Assembly: GCA_963816955.1 (NCBI GenBank)
Contig: CAWFME010000005.1
Coordinates: 744,001-808,000 of the forward strand
Direction of reading: 5' to 3'
Source of the DNA: DATFQI01 sp963816955
Lineage (GTDB): Bacteria; Actinomycetota; Thermoleophilia; Solirubrobacterales; Solirubrobacteraceae
DNA: 64,000 nt
A model generated the notes under the pieces. It had not been told where the DNA came from. It did not search any database and saw only the letters and a program-made list of their open reading frames with translations. This document shows, piece after piece, positions 1 to 8,004 of the stretch; within the stretch, counting starts at the first letter, position 1; every line of letters begins with the position of its first letter. Both the position numbers and the translations under genes were made by a program.

Positions 1-29
1 GCCTGTTCGATCGCGCCCGAGGCGCCCGC

Positions 30-119
30 GGAGGGGTGCGAGAGTGGTTGAATCGGGCGGTCTCGAAAACCGTTGTGTGGGTAACCCCTGCACCGAGGGT
101 TCGAATCCCTCCCCCTCCG
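30..119 (+). tRNA. tRNA-Ser (CGA anticodon)
   Basis: The sequence folds as a class II (long variable arm) tRNA. The acceptor arms GGAGGGG (30-36) and CCCCTCC (112-118) pair, with discriminator G at 119. The anticodon stem GCGGT/ACCGT encloses a seven-base loop with CGA at 64-66. The T-arm GGTTCGAATCC is canonical. It decodes UCG. No CCA is encoded. A second serine tRNA lies 1.3 kb downstream. Confidence 0.97.
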
Positions 120-154
120 CCTCGGTCGTCCTGACCGGTAGATTGCCGCGCTTC

Positions 155-1351
155 ATGGACGACGCCACGATCACGCGGCTGGCCGACCTCGCGATCGGCT
201 TCGGCTGCAATCTGCAGCCCGGGCAGATCCTCGCCATCAGCGGTGAGCCCGGCAAGGAGCGGCTGATCCGCGCGCTGGCCGAGAGCGCCTACAAGCACGG
301 CGCGAAGTTCGTCGACGTCGGATGGTTCGACCCGTGGGTCAAGCGGGCCAGGATCCAGCACGCCGCCGAGGACACGCTGGACTACGTGCCGCCGTGGCTC
401 GGCGAGCGCGTGCTGGCGCTCGGCGAGCACCGCGCGGCGCGCGTCGCGCTCTCCGGTCCGGTCGCGCCGGGCCTGCTCGAGGACCTCGACCCGGTGCGCG
501 CCGGCCGCGACCGGCTGCCGTCGGTCAAGGAGGCGGGCACGGTCGTCAACGACCGCACGACCAACTGGACGATCGTGCCGTGCCCGACCGTGCCGTGGGC
601 GACGCTCGTGCACCCCGACCTGCCGGAGGACGAGGCGCTCGCGAAGCTCGACGAGCAGATCGTCCACGTCCTGCGGCTCGACGAGGCCGACCCGATCGCC
701 GTCTGGCGCGAGCGGGCCGACACGCTGACCACGGCCGCGCGCAAGCTCGCGGAGCGCGGTTTCGACTCGCTCCACTACGAGGGGCCGGGCACCGACCTGA
801 CGGTCGGGCTGCTGCCCGGCGCCGGCTGGGAGGCGGCGCGCTTCGAGACCGTCGAGGGGATCGAGCACATGCCGAACCTCCCGACGGAGGAGGTCTTCAC
901 CTCGCCCGACCCGCAACGCGCGGAAGGCCACGTGACGGCGACCAAGCCGCTCGTGCTGATCGACGGCACCGTCGTGCGCAACCTGCGCGTGCGCTTCGAG
1001 GGCGGCCGGGCCGTCCAGGTCGACGCCGACTCCGCTCAGGACGTGATGCGCACGATCGTCGCCCGCGACGAGGGCGCGGCGCGGCTCGGCGAGGTCGCGC
1101 TCGTCGACGGCGAGGGCCGCATCGGCAAGCTCGACACCGTCTTCTACGACACGCTGCTCGACGAGAACGCCGCCAGCCACATCGCGCTCGGCCAGGGCTT
1201 CCCGTTCGTGGCCCGCGGCCGCGAGGCCGACGTCAACGAGAGCGCCATCCACATCGACTTCATGATCGGCTCGGACGAGCTGAAGATCACCGGCATCACC
1301 GCGGACGGCGAGCGCGTGCCCGTCCTGCACCGGGGCGCCTGGCAGATCTAG
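155..1351 (+). CDS. M29-family aminopeptidase (AmpS/leucyl aminopeptidase T type)
   Basis: This 398-residue protein matches the size of M29 metallo-aminopeptidases, cytoplasmic enzymes that remove N-terminal residues using two divalent metal ions. The C-terminal half carries the family landmarks: NLPTEEVFTSPD around residue 250, a GEVALVD segment near 310, LDENAASHIALG near 340, and NESAIHIDFMIG near 370. These supply the Glu, His and Asp metal ligands known for the family. The frame is open upstream into the tRNA, so the first ATG after the tRNA was taken as the start. A TAGATT box ends ten bases before this ATG, suggesting a leaderless or very short leader. The gene sits alone between two tRNA-Ser genes. 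Substrate preference cannot be read from the sequence. Confidence 0.9.
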   Translation: MDDATITRLADLAIGFGCNLQPGQILAISGEPGKERLIRALAESAYKHGAKFVDVGWFDPWVKRARIQHAAEDTLDYVPPWLGERVLALGEHRAARVALSGPVAPGLLEDLDPVRAGRDRLPSVKEAGTVVNDRTTNWTIVPCPTVPWATLVHPDLPEDEALAKLDEQIVHVLRLDEADPIAVWRERADTLTTAARKLAERGFDSLHYEGPGTDLTVGLLPGAGWEAARFETVEGIEHMPNLPTEEVFTSPDPQRAEGHVTATKPLVLIDGTVVRNLRVRFEGGRAVQVDADSAQDVMRTIVARDEGAARLGEVALVDGEGRIGKLDTVFYDTLLDENAASHIALGQGFPFVARGREADVNESAIHIDFMIGSDELKITGITADGERVPVLHRGAWQI

Positions 1352-1400
1352 GCCGGGATCCTAGGCGCGTCAGGCGTTACCCTTTCCGCCGCTCCACCCT

Positions 1401-1490
1401 GGAGAGGTGCCGGAGCGGTTGAACGGGCACGATTGGAAATCGTGTGACGGGGGTCAACCTCGTCCGAGGGTTCGAATCCCTCCCTCTCCG
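1401..1490 (+). tRNA. tRNA-Ser (GGA anticodon)
   Basis: Acceptor arms GGAGAGG (1401-1407) and CCTCTCC (1483-1489) pair, with discriminator G1490. The anticodon stem CACGA/TCGTG encloses loop TTGGAAA, giving anticodon GGA (UCC/UCU codons). A long variable arm typical of serine tRNAs follows, then GGTTCGAATCC. It is distinct from the CGA tRNA upstream. Confidence 0.97.
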
Positions 1491-1498
1491 CTGCGGCG

Positions 1499-1834
1499 CT
1501 AGTGCGGCGGCGGCTGGGAGGCGGCGATCGGGATCGGGGTCGGCTCGGCGCCCGTCTCGTCGTAGACGCCCAGCGTCTCGAGCTCGAGCACGAGCACGAC
1601 CTGGCGCACGGAGATCGCCAGGTACTCGTGGCGCTCGGGCTCGCGGCTGCCGTCGAGCCAGGTCAGCTCGGCGTCGGTGACCGCGAGGAAATCGCGCTCG
1701 TGGGCGTTCAAGAAGTCGGTCGTCCGGGACCGGAAGCCCTCGTTGGGGAGCTGCAGCGTCCCCTCGATCTCGTGGCGCTGCGTCTCGATGCGGACGCGCT
1801 CGCGGCGGAAGTGCATGAGCGCAGTATCGGTCAT
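1499..1834 (-). CDS. small conserved protein of unknown function (DUF6812-like)
   Basis: This 111-residue protein has no signal peptide or membrane segment. Its pattern (an R-V-x-I-x-T opening, an I-E-G-T-L-Q-L-P strand, then FLNAHERDFLAVTDAEL) resembles a small all-beta family seen in actinobacteria in which a short ligand is displayed before a 'F-L-x-v-t-d' segment. I believe this is the DUF6812 group but cannot confirm it here. The C-terminus is Pro-rich. The gene is divergent from the amidohydrolase, with 29 bases between starts, and its end lies 8 bases from the tRNA-Ser 3' end. Confidence 0.6.
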   Translation of the reverse strand: MTDTALMHFRRERVRIETQRHEIEGTLQLPNEGFRSRTTDFLNAHERDFLAVTDAELTWLDGSREPERHEYLAISVRQVVLVLELETLGVYDETGAEPTPIPIAASQPPPH

Positions 1835-1847
1835 GCGCCGCGGCCCC

Positions 1848-1853
1848 TATAGC
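1848..1853 (+). promoter_or_regulatory. -10 box (TATAGC) of the amidohydrolase gene
   Basis: TATAGC ends ten bases before the ATG at 1864. This distance puts the expected transcription start within a few bases of the ATG, so the mRNA is probably leaderless or nearly so. No convincing -35 box or Shine-Dalgarno was seen. Confidence 0.45.
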
Positions 1854-1863
1854 CTGGCCGCCG

Positions 1864-3036
1864 ATGCTCGACGTCGACGCGCACCTCAAGCCCTACCTCG
1901 ACCGACTCTCCGACGACGTCGGGGGCCTGGACCTCTACGACGCCCACACCCACATCGGCGCCAACGACCCGGACGGGTTCTCGCAGACGCCCGACCAGCT
2001 CCTGAAGGCGCTCGCGCCCGCCCGGGCGCGCGGCGTCGTGTTCCCGATGCACGAGCCCGACGGCTACCGGGCGGCCAACGACGCCGTGATCGAGGCCGCG
2101 GCGGCCTCCGGCGGCGTCGTGGTCCCGTACTGCCGCGTGGACCCGCGCGACGGCGCGCCGGCCGAGGCCACGCGGGCGCTGGACGCCGGCGCCCGCGGGA
2201 TCAAGCTGCACCCGCGCGCGGAGCAGTTCGGCCTCGACGAGCCGGGCGTGCGCGACGTCGTCGCGCTCGCCCATGAGCGCGGCGTGCCCGTGCTCATCCA
2301 CGCCGGCCGCGGGATCCCGGCGCTCGGGCAGCACACCGTCGCGCTCAGCGGCGAGTTCCCCGGCGCCAAGCTGATCCTCGCCCACGGCGCGATCTCCGAC
2401 CTCGCGTGGCTGTGGAAGGTGATGCCCGAGCACCCGAACCTGTTCGTGGACACCGCGTGGTGGAACCCCGCCGACCTGATGGCGCTGTTCTGCCTCGCGC
2501 CGCCCGCGCAGATCCTCTGGGCGAGCGACTCGCCCTACGGCCTGCCCGTGATGTCCGCCGTGCTGGCGCTGCGCTGCGCGCGCCAGGCCGGGCTCGGGCC
2601 GGAGGCGATCCGCTCGATCGCCGGCGGCCAGATGGCGCGCCTGCTGGACGGCGAGCCGGGCGCCGACGCCGGGCCCGCACCGCACCGGGTCCTGCCGCTG
2701 GACCCGCATCTCGAGCGCGTGGTGACGCACCTGGTGAGCGCGATGGGGCGCGCGTTCGCCCGCGCCGACCCCGAGGAGCCGATCGCGCTGGCCCGGCTCG
2801 CGGCCGCCGTCGGAGAGGACCAGGAGTGCGCGCCCGTGTGCGCCGCGGTGCTCGAGCTGCTCGACCTCTACGAGGAGCACAAGCACGAGCCGCCCACCGA
2901 CGGGCGCCCGTTCCCGTCCGCCGGGCGCCTGGTGGTCACGGCGCTGGCGGTCGCGCGCACGCCCGACGTGCCGCTGCCCGAGCTGCCGGACGCCCCGCCG
3001 CCGACGCGCGACGAGGCCGGGCGCTTCGGCGACTAG
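1864..3036 (+). CDS. amidohydrolase-2 family metal-dependent hydrolase
   Basis: This 390-residue TIM-barrel protein belongs to the amidohydrolase-2 type (predicted metal-dependent hydrolases). The N-terminal metal motif appears as DAHTHIG around residues 26-32. It is followed by GIKLHPR (about 115), VLIHAGRG (about 145), LILAHG (about 170) and a late catalytic Asp in WASDSPYG (about 223). These match the barrel strand ends that carry metal ligands. About 130 residues after the barrel are helical and not typical of the domain; they may be a lineage-specific extension. The substrate is not evident and neighbours give no pathway hint. Its stop codon overlaps the convergent gene by four bases. 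Confidence 0.82.
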   Translation: MLDVDAHLKPYLDRLSDDVGGLDLYDAHTHIGANDPDGFSQTPDQLLKALAPARARGVVFPMHEPDGYRAANDAVIEAAAASGGVVVPYCRVDPRDGAPAEATRALDAGARGIKLHPRAEQFGLDEPGVRDVVALAHERGVPVLIHAGRGIPALGQHTVALSGEFPGAKLILAHGAISDLAWLWKVMPEHPNLFVDTAWWNPADLMALFCLAPPAQILWASDSPYGLPVMSAVLALRCARQAGLGPEAIRSIAGGQMARLLDGEPGADAGPAPHRVLPLDPHLERVVTHLVSAMGRAFARADPEEPIALARLAAAVGEDQECAPVCAAVLELLDLYEEHKHEPPTDGRPFPSAGRLVVTALAVARTPDVPLPELPDAPPPTRDEAGRFGD

Positions 3037-3464
3037 CCCTCGCCGCCGCCGCCGCCACCCGTGCCGCCGCCGCCCGTGTCGGGCGGCCGCGTGCAGTCGG
3101 AGTAGACGCGGCTGGCGTGCAGCCGCTGGCCGCCGAGCGTCTCGGTGCTGACAGACAGCCGGGCGCCCGACTGCGGGATCCGGACGGTCGCGCTCGCGGC
3201 GCGGGGGACGCCGGTCAGCCGAGCGGCCTGGGCGCCGTCGACGGCGATCCTGACGAAGCCGAGGATCGCGCCGTTGGGCGGCGTGACGCGGACCGTCGCG
3301 TTGCGGACGGAGCCGCAGCCGGGGGCGGAGTCGGGCAGCTTGAGCACCTGACCGGAGGTGACGGCGGGCTCGGGAGCCTCATAGGGGTCGTCGCCCTGGG
3401 CGGCGAGGGCGGTCGCGCCGACTCCGAGCACGGCGAGAACGGCGAGGGGGAGGGCGCGCTTCAT
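3033..3464 (-). CDS. exported protein of unknown function with Gly-rich tail
   Basis: The 143-residue product starts with a clear Sec signal peptide (MKRALPLAVLAVLGVGATALAA), with a likely cleavage after an Ala near residue 22. The mature part is a beta-rich domain with two cysteines (in APGCGS and YSDCTRP) that could form a disulphide. It ends in a glycine-rich tail. The start was placed at the ATG opening the signal sequence, because the frame continues upstream without a sensible N-terminus. No family is recognised. Confidence 0.65.
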   Translation of the reverse strand: MKRALPLAVLAVLGVGATALAAQGDDPYEAPEPAVTSGQVLKLPDSAPGCGSVRNATVRVTPPNGAILGFVRIAVDGAQAARLTGVPRAASATVRIPQSGARLSVSTETLGGQRLHASRVYSDCTRPPDTGGGGTGGGGGGEG

Positions 3465-3610
3465 GGTGGCGACCGTACGGGATGCAGGTGTTGCCGTGGG
3501 GAAAATGCTCGGGCGGTCACTCACGGGGAACCGGCGCACCGCGGGGTCGGTTGACGGTCTCCGGCATTGCCGTGAGCGCTGTTAGGTTGGCCCGCCGGGA
3601 TGGCGAGTCG

Positions 3611-4522
3611 ATGGTGAAGTTCCTCGCGCGACGGATGGTCGCGCTCGCCGCGGTGGTCGTGATGGTCACGGTCGTGACGTGGATCAGCATCCACGGGCTG
3701 CGACCCGAGGCGTTCGCCTACGACCAGCGGCCGACGCTGGAGCAGCTCGCCGACTACCTCATCCAGGCCTTCCTGCACTTCGAGCTGGGCAACTCGTGGG
3801 AGAACAACCAGCCGCCGGTCGCCGGGATGCTGCGCGAGGGCCTGCCCGCGGACCTGTGGCTGCTGGCGGGCGGGATGGCCTTCGGCCTGGTGGCCGGCCT
3901 CGCGGCCGGCACCTACGTCGGCTCGCGGCCGCGCGAGCCGCTGGCGCGGGCGATCGAGGCGATCTCGATGTTCTTCCTGTGCGCGCCCGTCTACGTGGTC
4001 GGGCTGTCGCTGTTGCTGCTGTTCGGCATCGGGATCGCGGTCACGGGCATCGGCTTCATCCCGCTCAAGTACGTCCCGTTCGAGGAGAGCCCGATCCGCT
4101 GGCTGGGCTCGATGCTCGTGCCGTGGATCGTCGTCGGGCTGCCGCTGGCGGCCGTCTGCGAGCGGATGATGAACAGCTCGATGCGCGAGGTGCTGCACGA
4201 GGAGTTCATCCGCACCGCGCTCTCGAAGGGCATCTCGAACCGGCGCATGCTGCGCCGGCACGCCGTCCCCGCGGCGGCGGCGCCCGTGCTGACGCTGGCC
4301 GGGGTGAGCGTGCCCGTGATGGTCACGAACATGGTGCTCGTGGAGCTCACCTTCAGCATCCCTGGCGTCTTCCAGTCGTTCCGCTCGAGCATGGACAACG
4401 AGGACTACCCCGTGATCATGGGCATCGTCATCTCCGCCGCGGTGCTCGTCGCCCTCGGCAGCCTGCTGGTCGACCTCGCGCTCGCCTGGCTGGACCCGAA
4501 GACCCGGACGAGCCGCGTCTAG
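3611..4522 (+). CDS. orphan DppB/OppB-like ABC transporter permease (copy 1)
   Basis: This 303-residue membrane protein has about six transmembrane segments. The cytoplasmic coupling loop (EEFIRTALSKG, then RRHAVP, about residues 196-220) is the EAA-type loop of dipeptide/oligopeptide permease subunit B, which contacts the ATPase. FSIPGVF near 255 is also typical of DppB. The start is the ATG opening the usual KFLARR helix. DppB normally works with DppC, one or two ATPases and a binding protein; none are nearby. A clear paralogue lies at 6734-7663. Substrate is unknown. Confidence 0.82.
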   Translation: MVKFLARRMVALAAVVVMVTVVTWISIHGLRPEAFAYDQRPTLEQLADYLIQAFLHFELGNSWENNQPPVAGMLREGLPADLWLLAGGMAFGLVAGLAAGTYVGSRPREPLARAIEAISMFFLCAPVYVVGLSLLLLFGIGIAVTGIGFIPLKYVPFEESPIRWLGSMLVPWIVVGLPLAAVCERMMNSSMREVLHEEFIRTALSKGISNRRMLRRHAVPAAAAPVLTLAGVSVPVMVTNMVLVELTFSIPGVFQSFRSSMDNEDYPVIMGIVISAAVLVALGSLLVDLALAWLDPKTRTSRV

Positions 4523-6021
4523 GCCGGCACGCGCGCCGGTGTGGGACGGCCCGTCCCGAGCTCGTACTCCGACGCGTCGAAGCGCGCGGCGCGGCGGCGG
4601 AACAGGAACGTCCAGTCCGGCCACAGCGTGGCGTTGCGCCCCGTGTCGTCGAGGTACCAGCTCTTGCAGCCCGTGCTCCAGACCGTGTCCGCCATCTGCT
4701 CGTCGATGGCCGCGTTGAAGGCCTGCACGGTCTCGGCCTTGACCTCGAGCGTGGCGGCGCCGCGGCGGCGCATCTCCCCCAGCGCGCCCATCACGTGGGC
4801 CACCTGGGACTCGATCATGTAGACCATCGAGCTGTGCCCGAGGCCCGTGTTCGGGCCGAGCAGCATGAACAGGTTCGGGAAGCCGGGCACCGCCGCGCCG
4901 AGGTGGGCGCGCGGGCTGCCCTGCCAGTGCTCGTCCAGCGTGCGGCCCGCGCGGCCGCGGACGTAGCGGGCGACCGGCATGTCGGTCACGTTGAAGCCGG
5001 TGCCGAAGATGATCGCGTCGACGTCGATCTCCTCGCCGGCGCCGGTGACGATCGAGTGCTGGCGCACCTCGGCGACGCCGTCGGTCACGAGCTCGACGTT
5101 GTCGCGGCCGAGCGCCGGATACCAGAGATTGGACGGCAGGATGCGCTTGCAGCCGATCGTGTAGCCCGGCTCGACCTTGCGGCGCAGCTCGGGATCGGAG
5201 ATCTGGCGATCCATGTGCTTGCGGGCGAGCTTCTCCACCACCTTCATCAGCCGCGGCTGCTTGACGAAGCCGAGCACGAGCAGCTCGCGGGCGGAGTAGA
5301 TCCCGCCGCGGACGAGCCGCTGCAGGAGCGGGACGCGGCGGTACAGGCGCCGCTCGCGCGGGGAGATCGGCCGGTCGGTGTGCGGCATGATCCACGGCGC
5401 GGTGCGCTGGAAGACGTGCATCTGCGCGACGTCGGGCGCGATCGCCGGGACGAACTGGATCGCCGAGGCGCCCGTGCCGATCACGGCGACGCGCTTGCCC
5501 TCGACGTCGTAATCGTGGTCCCACTGCGCCGAGTGGAACATCCGGCCCTCGAAGCGCTCGAGGCCCTCGATGTCCGGCGTCTTGGGATCGCTCAGCGCGC
5601 CGGCGGCGGAGATGAGCACGCGGGCGCTGAGCTCGCCCTTGTCGGTCGCAACGCGCCAGCGCTGCTCGCCCTCGTCCCAGTCGGCGCCCGTGACGGTGGT
5701 GCCGAGGCGGATGGAGCGCGCGATGTCGAAGTCCTCGGCGACGCGCCGCAGGTAGGCCTCGATCTCGCCCTGCCGGGAGTAGGTGCGCGTCCAGTCGGGG
5801 TTGGGCGCGAACGAGAAGGAGTACAGGTGCGAGGGCACGTCGCAGCCGCAGCCCGGATAGGTGTTGAACCACCAGGTGCCGCCCACGGCCTCGCCGCGCT
5901 CGAGCACCACGAAGTCGTCCATGCCGGCCTCGCGCAGCTTGATCGCCATGCACAGGCCGGAGAAGCCGGAACCGACGATCGCGACGTCGACCCCGGCGGG
6001 GAGTTCGGAGGCGGTTTCCAT
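4519..6021 (-). CDS. flavin-containing (Baeyer-Villiger type) monooxygenase
   Basis: The 500-residue protein has two Rossmann dinucleotide motifs: GSGFSG at residues 17-22 for FAD and GTGASA at 182-187 for NADPH. Between them is the Baeyer-Villiger fingerprint FxGxxxHxxxW, seen as FEGRMFHSAQW (157-167). The family inserts one oxygen from O2 next to a carbonyl, turning ketones into esters or lactones. The start is the ATG at 6021; an upstream ATG exists in frame but would lie across the operator region. It is divergent from a TetR-family gene with palindromes between them, so that regulator probably controls it. Its 3' end overlaps permease copy 1 by four bases. The physiological substrate is unknown. 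Confidence 0.9.
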   Translation of the reverse strand: METASELPAGVDVAIVGSGFSGLCMAIKLREAGMDDFVVLERGEAVGGTWWFNTYPGCGCDVPSHLYSFSFAPNPDWTRTYSRQGEIEAYLRRVAEDFDIARSIRLGTTVTGADWDEGEQRWRVATDKGELSARVLISAAGALSDPKTPDIEGLERFEGRMFHSAQWDHDYDVEGKRVAVIGTGASAIQFVPAIAPDVAQMHVFQRTAPWIMPHTDRPISPRERRLYRRVPLLQRLVRGGIYSARELLVLGFVKQPRLMKVVEKLARKHMDRQISDPELRRKVEPGYTIGCKRILPSNLWYPALGRDNVELVTDGVAEVRQHSIVTGAGEEIDVDAIIFGTGFNVTDMPVARYVRGRAGRTLDEHWQGSPRAHLGAAVPGFPNLFMLLGPNTGLGHSSMVYMIESQVAHVMGALGEMRRRGAATLEVKAETVQAFNAAIDEQMADTVWSTGCKSWYLDDTGRNATLWPDWTFLFRRRAARFDASEYELGTGRPTPARVPA

Positions 6022-6030
6022 GGTCCTTAC

Positions 6031-6055
6031 GTTACCGTAACTTACAGTTCTGTAA
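6031..6055. promoter_or_regulatory. probable TetR operator pair between monooxygenase and regulator
   Basis: Two adjacent palindromes fill the 41-base divergent gap. GTTAC-C-GTAAC (6031-6041) is perfect with a central base, and TTACAG-TT-CTGTAA (6042-6055) is perfect with a two-base spacer. Dyads of this size between a TetR gene and its target are the usual autoregulatory operator. Any promoter for either gene must overlap them. Confidence 0.7.
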
Positions 6056-6062
6056 CATCGGC

Positions 6063-6668
6063 GTGACGATGCCCACACGCGCACCCCTGCGGATGACGGC
6101 CGAAGCCCGGCGCGAGCAGCTGCTCGACGTCACGAAGGCGATCGTCGCCCGGCGCGGCTTCCACGCCGTCTCGATCGAAGGCGTGGCGCGCGAGGCGGGC
6201 ATCAGCCGCCCGATCGTCTACGGGCACTTCGAGGACCTGGCGGGGCTGCTGGACGCGCTCGTCGCGCGCGAGGGCGCCCGTGCGCTCGGCCAGCTCGGCG
6301 AGGTGCTGCCGGCCGCGCTGGCGCGCAGCGACCCGGAGGAGCGGCTCGTCGCCGCGCTCGGCGGCTACCTGGAGGCCGTCCAGGCCGACCCCGTCACCTG
6401 GCGGCTCGTGCTCGTCCCCAGCGAGGGCGCGCCCGCGGTCCTGCACGAGGCGATCGCCCGCGGCCGCGCCGCGGTCGTCGGCCAGCTGGCCGCGGCGCTC
6501 GGCGACAGCGGGGTGCAGGCGCCGGACCCCGAGCTGGCCGCGCACCTGCTCTCGGCGTTCGCCGACGAGGCGGCCCGGCTGCTGCTCGCCGCCCCGGAGC
6601 GCTACCCGCGTGAGCGCGTCCTGGCGCTCGCCCGCTGGTTTCTCGGGCGGATGGTTCCGCCTGTGTGA
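6063..6668 (+). CDS. TetR/AcrR-family transcriptional regulator
   Basis: This 201-residue protein has a typical TetR N-terminal helix-turn-helix: RREQLLDVT around residues 16-24, then a recognition region with VSIEGVAREAGISRPIVYGHF (split by the turn) at about 36-56. The variable C-terminal ligand-binding part is helical. Such proteins are dimeric repressors released by a small molecule. A GTG at 6063 or an ATG at 6069 could be the start. The divergent monooxygenase and the intervening dyads make it the likely local repressor, with the ligand probably related to the monooxygenase substrate. Confidence 0.88.
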   Translation: MTMPTRAPLRMTAEARREQLLDVTKAIVARRGFHAVSIEGVAREAGISRPIVYGHFEDLAGLLDALVAREGARALGQLGEVLPAALARSDPEERLVAALGGYLEAVQADPVTWRLVLVPSEGAPAVLHEAIARGRAAVVGQLAAALGDSGVQAPDPELAAHLLSAFADEAARLLLAAPERYPRERVLALARWFLGRMVPPV

Positions 6669-6733
6669 CCCGCGGACCGGCGGGTGCGCCATGGGCGTGA
6701 CTGTCGCCGGGCCGGACGACAAGATGGCGTGCC

Positions 6734-7663
6734 GTGCTGGGGTATCTCGTGCGGCGGTTGCTGCTGGCGGCCGGGACCGTCGTGCTGACGGCCTTCTTCG
6801 CGTACGGGATCATCCGTGCACTGCGGCCCGACCGCTACCCCCCGGGCTCGAGCGTGCTGGGCGGAACCTGGCGCGACGTCGAGGACGCGCTGTTCGGCTT
6901 CACGCTCGGGGAGGACTACGTCCACGAGGAGTTCGTGCGCGGGTTCGCCGCCGACCTCTACCTGCTCGCCGGAGGCCTGGTCGTGGCGGTCGGGCTCGGG
7001 ATCGCGGGCGGGGTCTGGTGCGCGGCGCGGGACCGGACGCGGTCCGCGCGCGCGGTCGAGGGCGCCGCGGTGTTCTTCCTCTGCACGCCGGTCTACGCAC
7101 TCGCGCTGGGCACGCTGCTGCTGTTCGCACCGCCGTTCGGGCTCTTCCAGCTGCCGTACTTCTTCGACCCGAACTCCTACGAGCCGCCGCTGGAGAGGCC
7201 GTGGGACTTCGCGCGCTCGATGCTCGTGCCGTGGCTCGTGGTCGGTGCACCGCTCGCCGGCGCGATCCTGCGCCTGACGCTCGCCCTGACGCGCGACTCG
7301 ATGGGCGAGCACTGGGTGCGCACGGCGCGCGCGAAGGGCGTGCCGGAGAAGCGGGTGGTCGGCCGCCACGCCGCCCCTGCGTCGTTCGTGACCGTGCTCT
7401 CGCAGTTCGGCGCCTCGGCGCCGATCATGGTCATGAACGTCGTGCTGGTCGAGTGGGTCTTCTCGATCCCGGGCTTCTTCCGGCACATGCGGCGCGCGCT
7501 GGGCCAGAACTACGGCGCGCCGGAGAACTACATCGACATCCCGATGCTCCAGGCGCTGGCGATGTGGGCCGCCGTGCTGATCGTGGCGGTCAGCCTGCTG
7601 GCCGACCTCGCGATCGTGCGCCTGGACCCGCGCATCCGCGCCGGTGGTCGGCCGATGGCCTGA
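6734..7663 (+). CDS. orphan DppB/OppB-like ABC transporter permease (copy 2)
   Basis: This 309-residue membrane protein with a GTG start is clearly paralogous to the permease at 3611-4522. Shared segments include ADLxLLAGG, FFLCxPVY, MLVPWxVVGxPLA, the coupling loop (VRTARAKG then RHAAP) and FSIPGFF. It also has about six membrane helices. As with copy 1, no DppC-like subunit, ATPase or solute-binding protein is nearby. The two copies bracket the monooxygenase/TetR pair. They might form a heterodimer or each pair with components encoded elsewhere. Confidence 0.82.
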   Translation: MLGYLVRRLLLAAGTVVLTAFFAYGIIRALRPDRYPPGSSVLGGTWRDVEDALFGFTLGEDYVHEEFVRGFAADLYLLAGGLVVAVGLGIAGGVWCAARDRTRSARAVEGAAVFFLCTPVYALALGTLLLFAPPFGLFQLPYFFDPNSYEPPLERPWDFARSMLVPWLVVGAPLAGAILRLTLALTRDSMGEHWVRTARAKGVPEKRVVGRHAAPASFVTVLSQFGASAPIMVMNVVLVEWVFSIPGFFRHMRRALGQNYGAPENYIDIPMLQALAMWAAVLIVAVSLLADLAIVRLDPRIRAGGRPMA

Positions 7664-7681
7664 GTGGGTAGCCGGGCGACG

Positions 7682-8004
7682 ATGCCTCGCCTGGCCGCGG
7701 TCCTGCTCCTCCTCGCGCTGCTCGCGGTCGGCGCACCGGCATGCGGCGAGGCCGACGATCTGCGCGAGCGCGGGCTGTGGGGCAACAGCGTCTACCGCGA
7801 GGGCAAGCTCGAGCCCGGCGACGTCGAGGAGGCGATCTCCACCGTGCTGGCGGCGGGCGACTTCGACACGTCAACCCGCAGCACCACGGCACGCCGGACC
7901 AGCGGCGCGCGGCGTGGCTGACCGGCTACCGCTCCGGCGACCCGCCGAGTGCGCGGACGTGGCCGGCGTCTGATCGGCCTAGCGGCTGCGGTAGCGGCGC
8001 GTGA
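7682..8004 (+). pseudogene. small exported protein, frameshifted near 7880
   Basis: The product opens with a signal-like stretch (MPRLAAVLLLLALLAV) ending in GAPAC, a weak lipobox. The mature part reads EPGDVEEAISTVLAAGDFD. At that point the frame at 7664/7682 degenerates into Thr/Arg-rich sequence and stops at 7921. The next forward frame continues as HVNPQHHGTPDQRRAAWL and TGYRSGDPPS with strongly GC-biased third positions, up to a stop at 8004. One missing C near 7871-7873 (GAC-CAC for GAC-AC) restores DFDHVNPQ. The two frames therefore look like one gene broken by a one-base deletion, either real or a sequencing error. The gene starts just after permease copy 2. No family is recognised. 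Confidence 0.6.

Noticed and set aside
44..154. N-terminal extension of the aminopeptidase into the tRNA
   Set aside because: The extension is the tRNA-Ser read as protein, and the fold begins after the ATG at 155.
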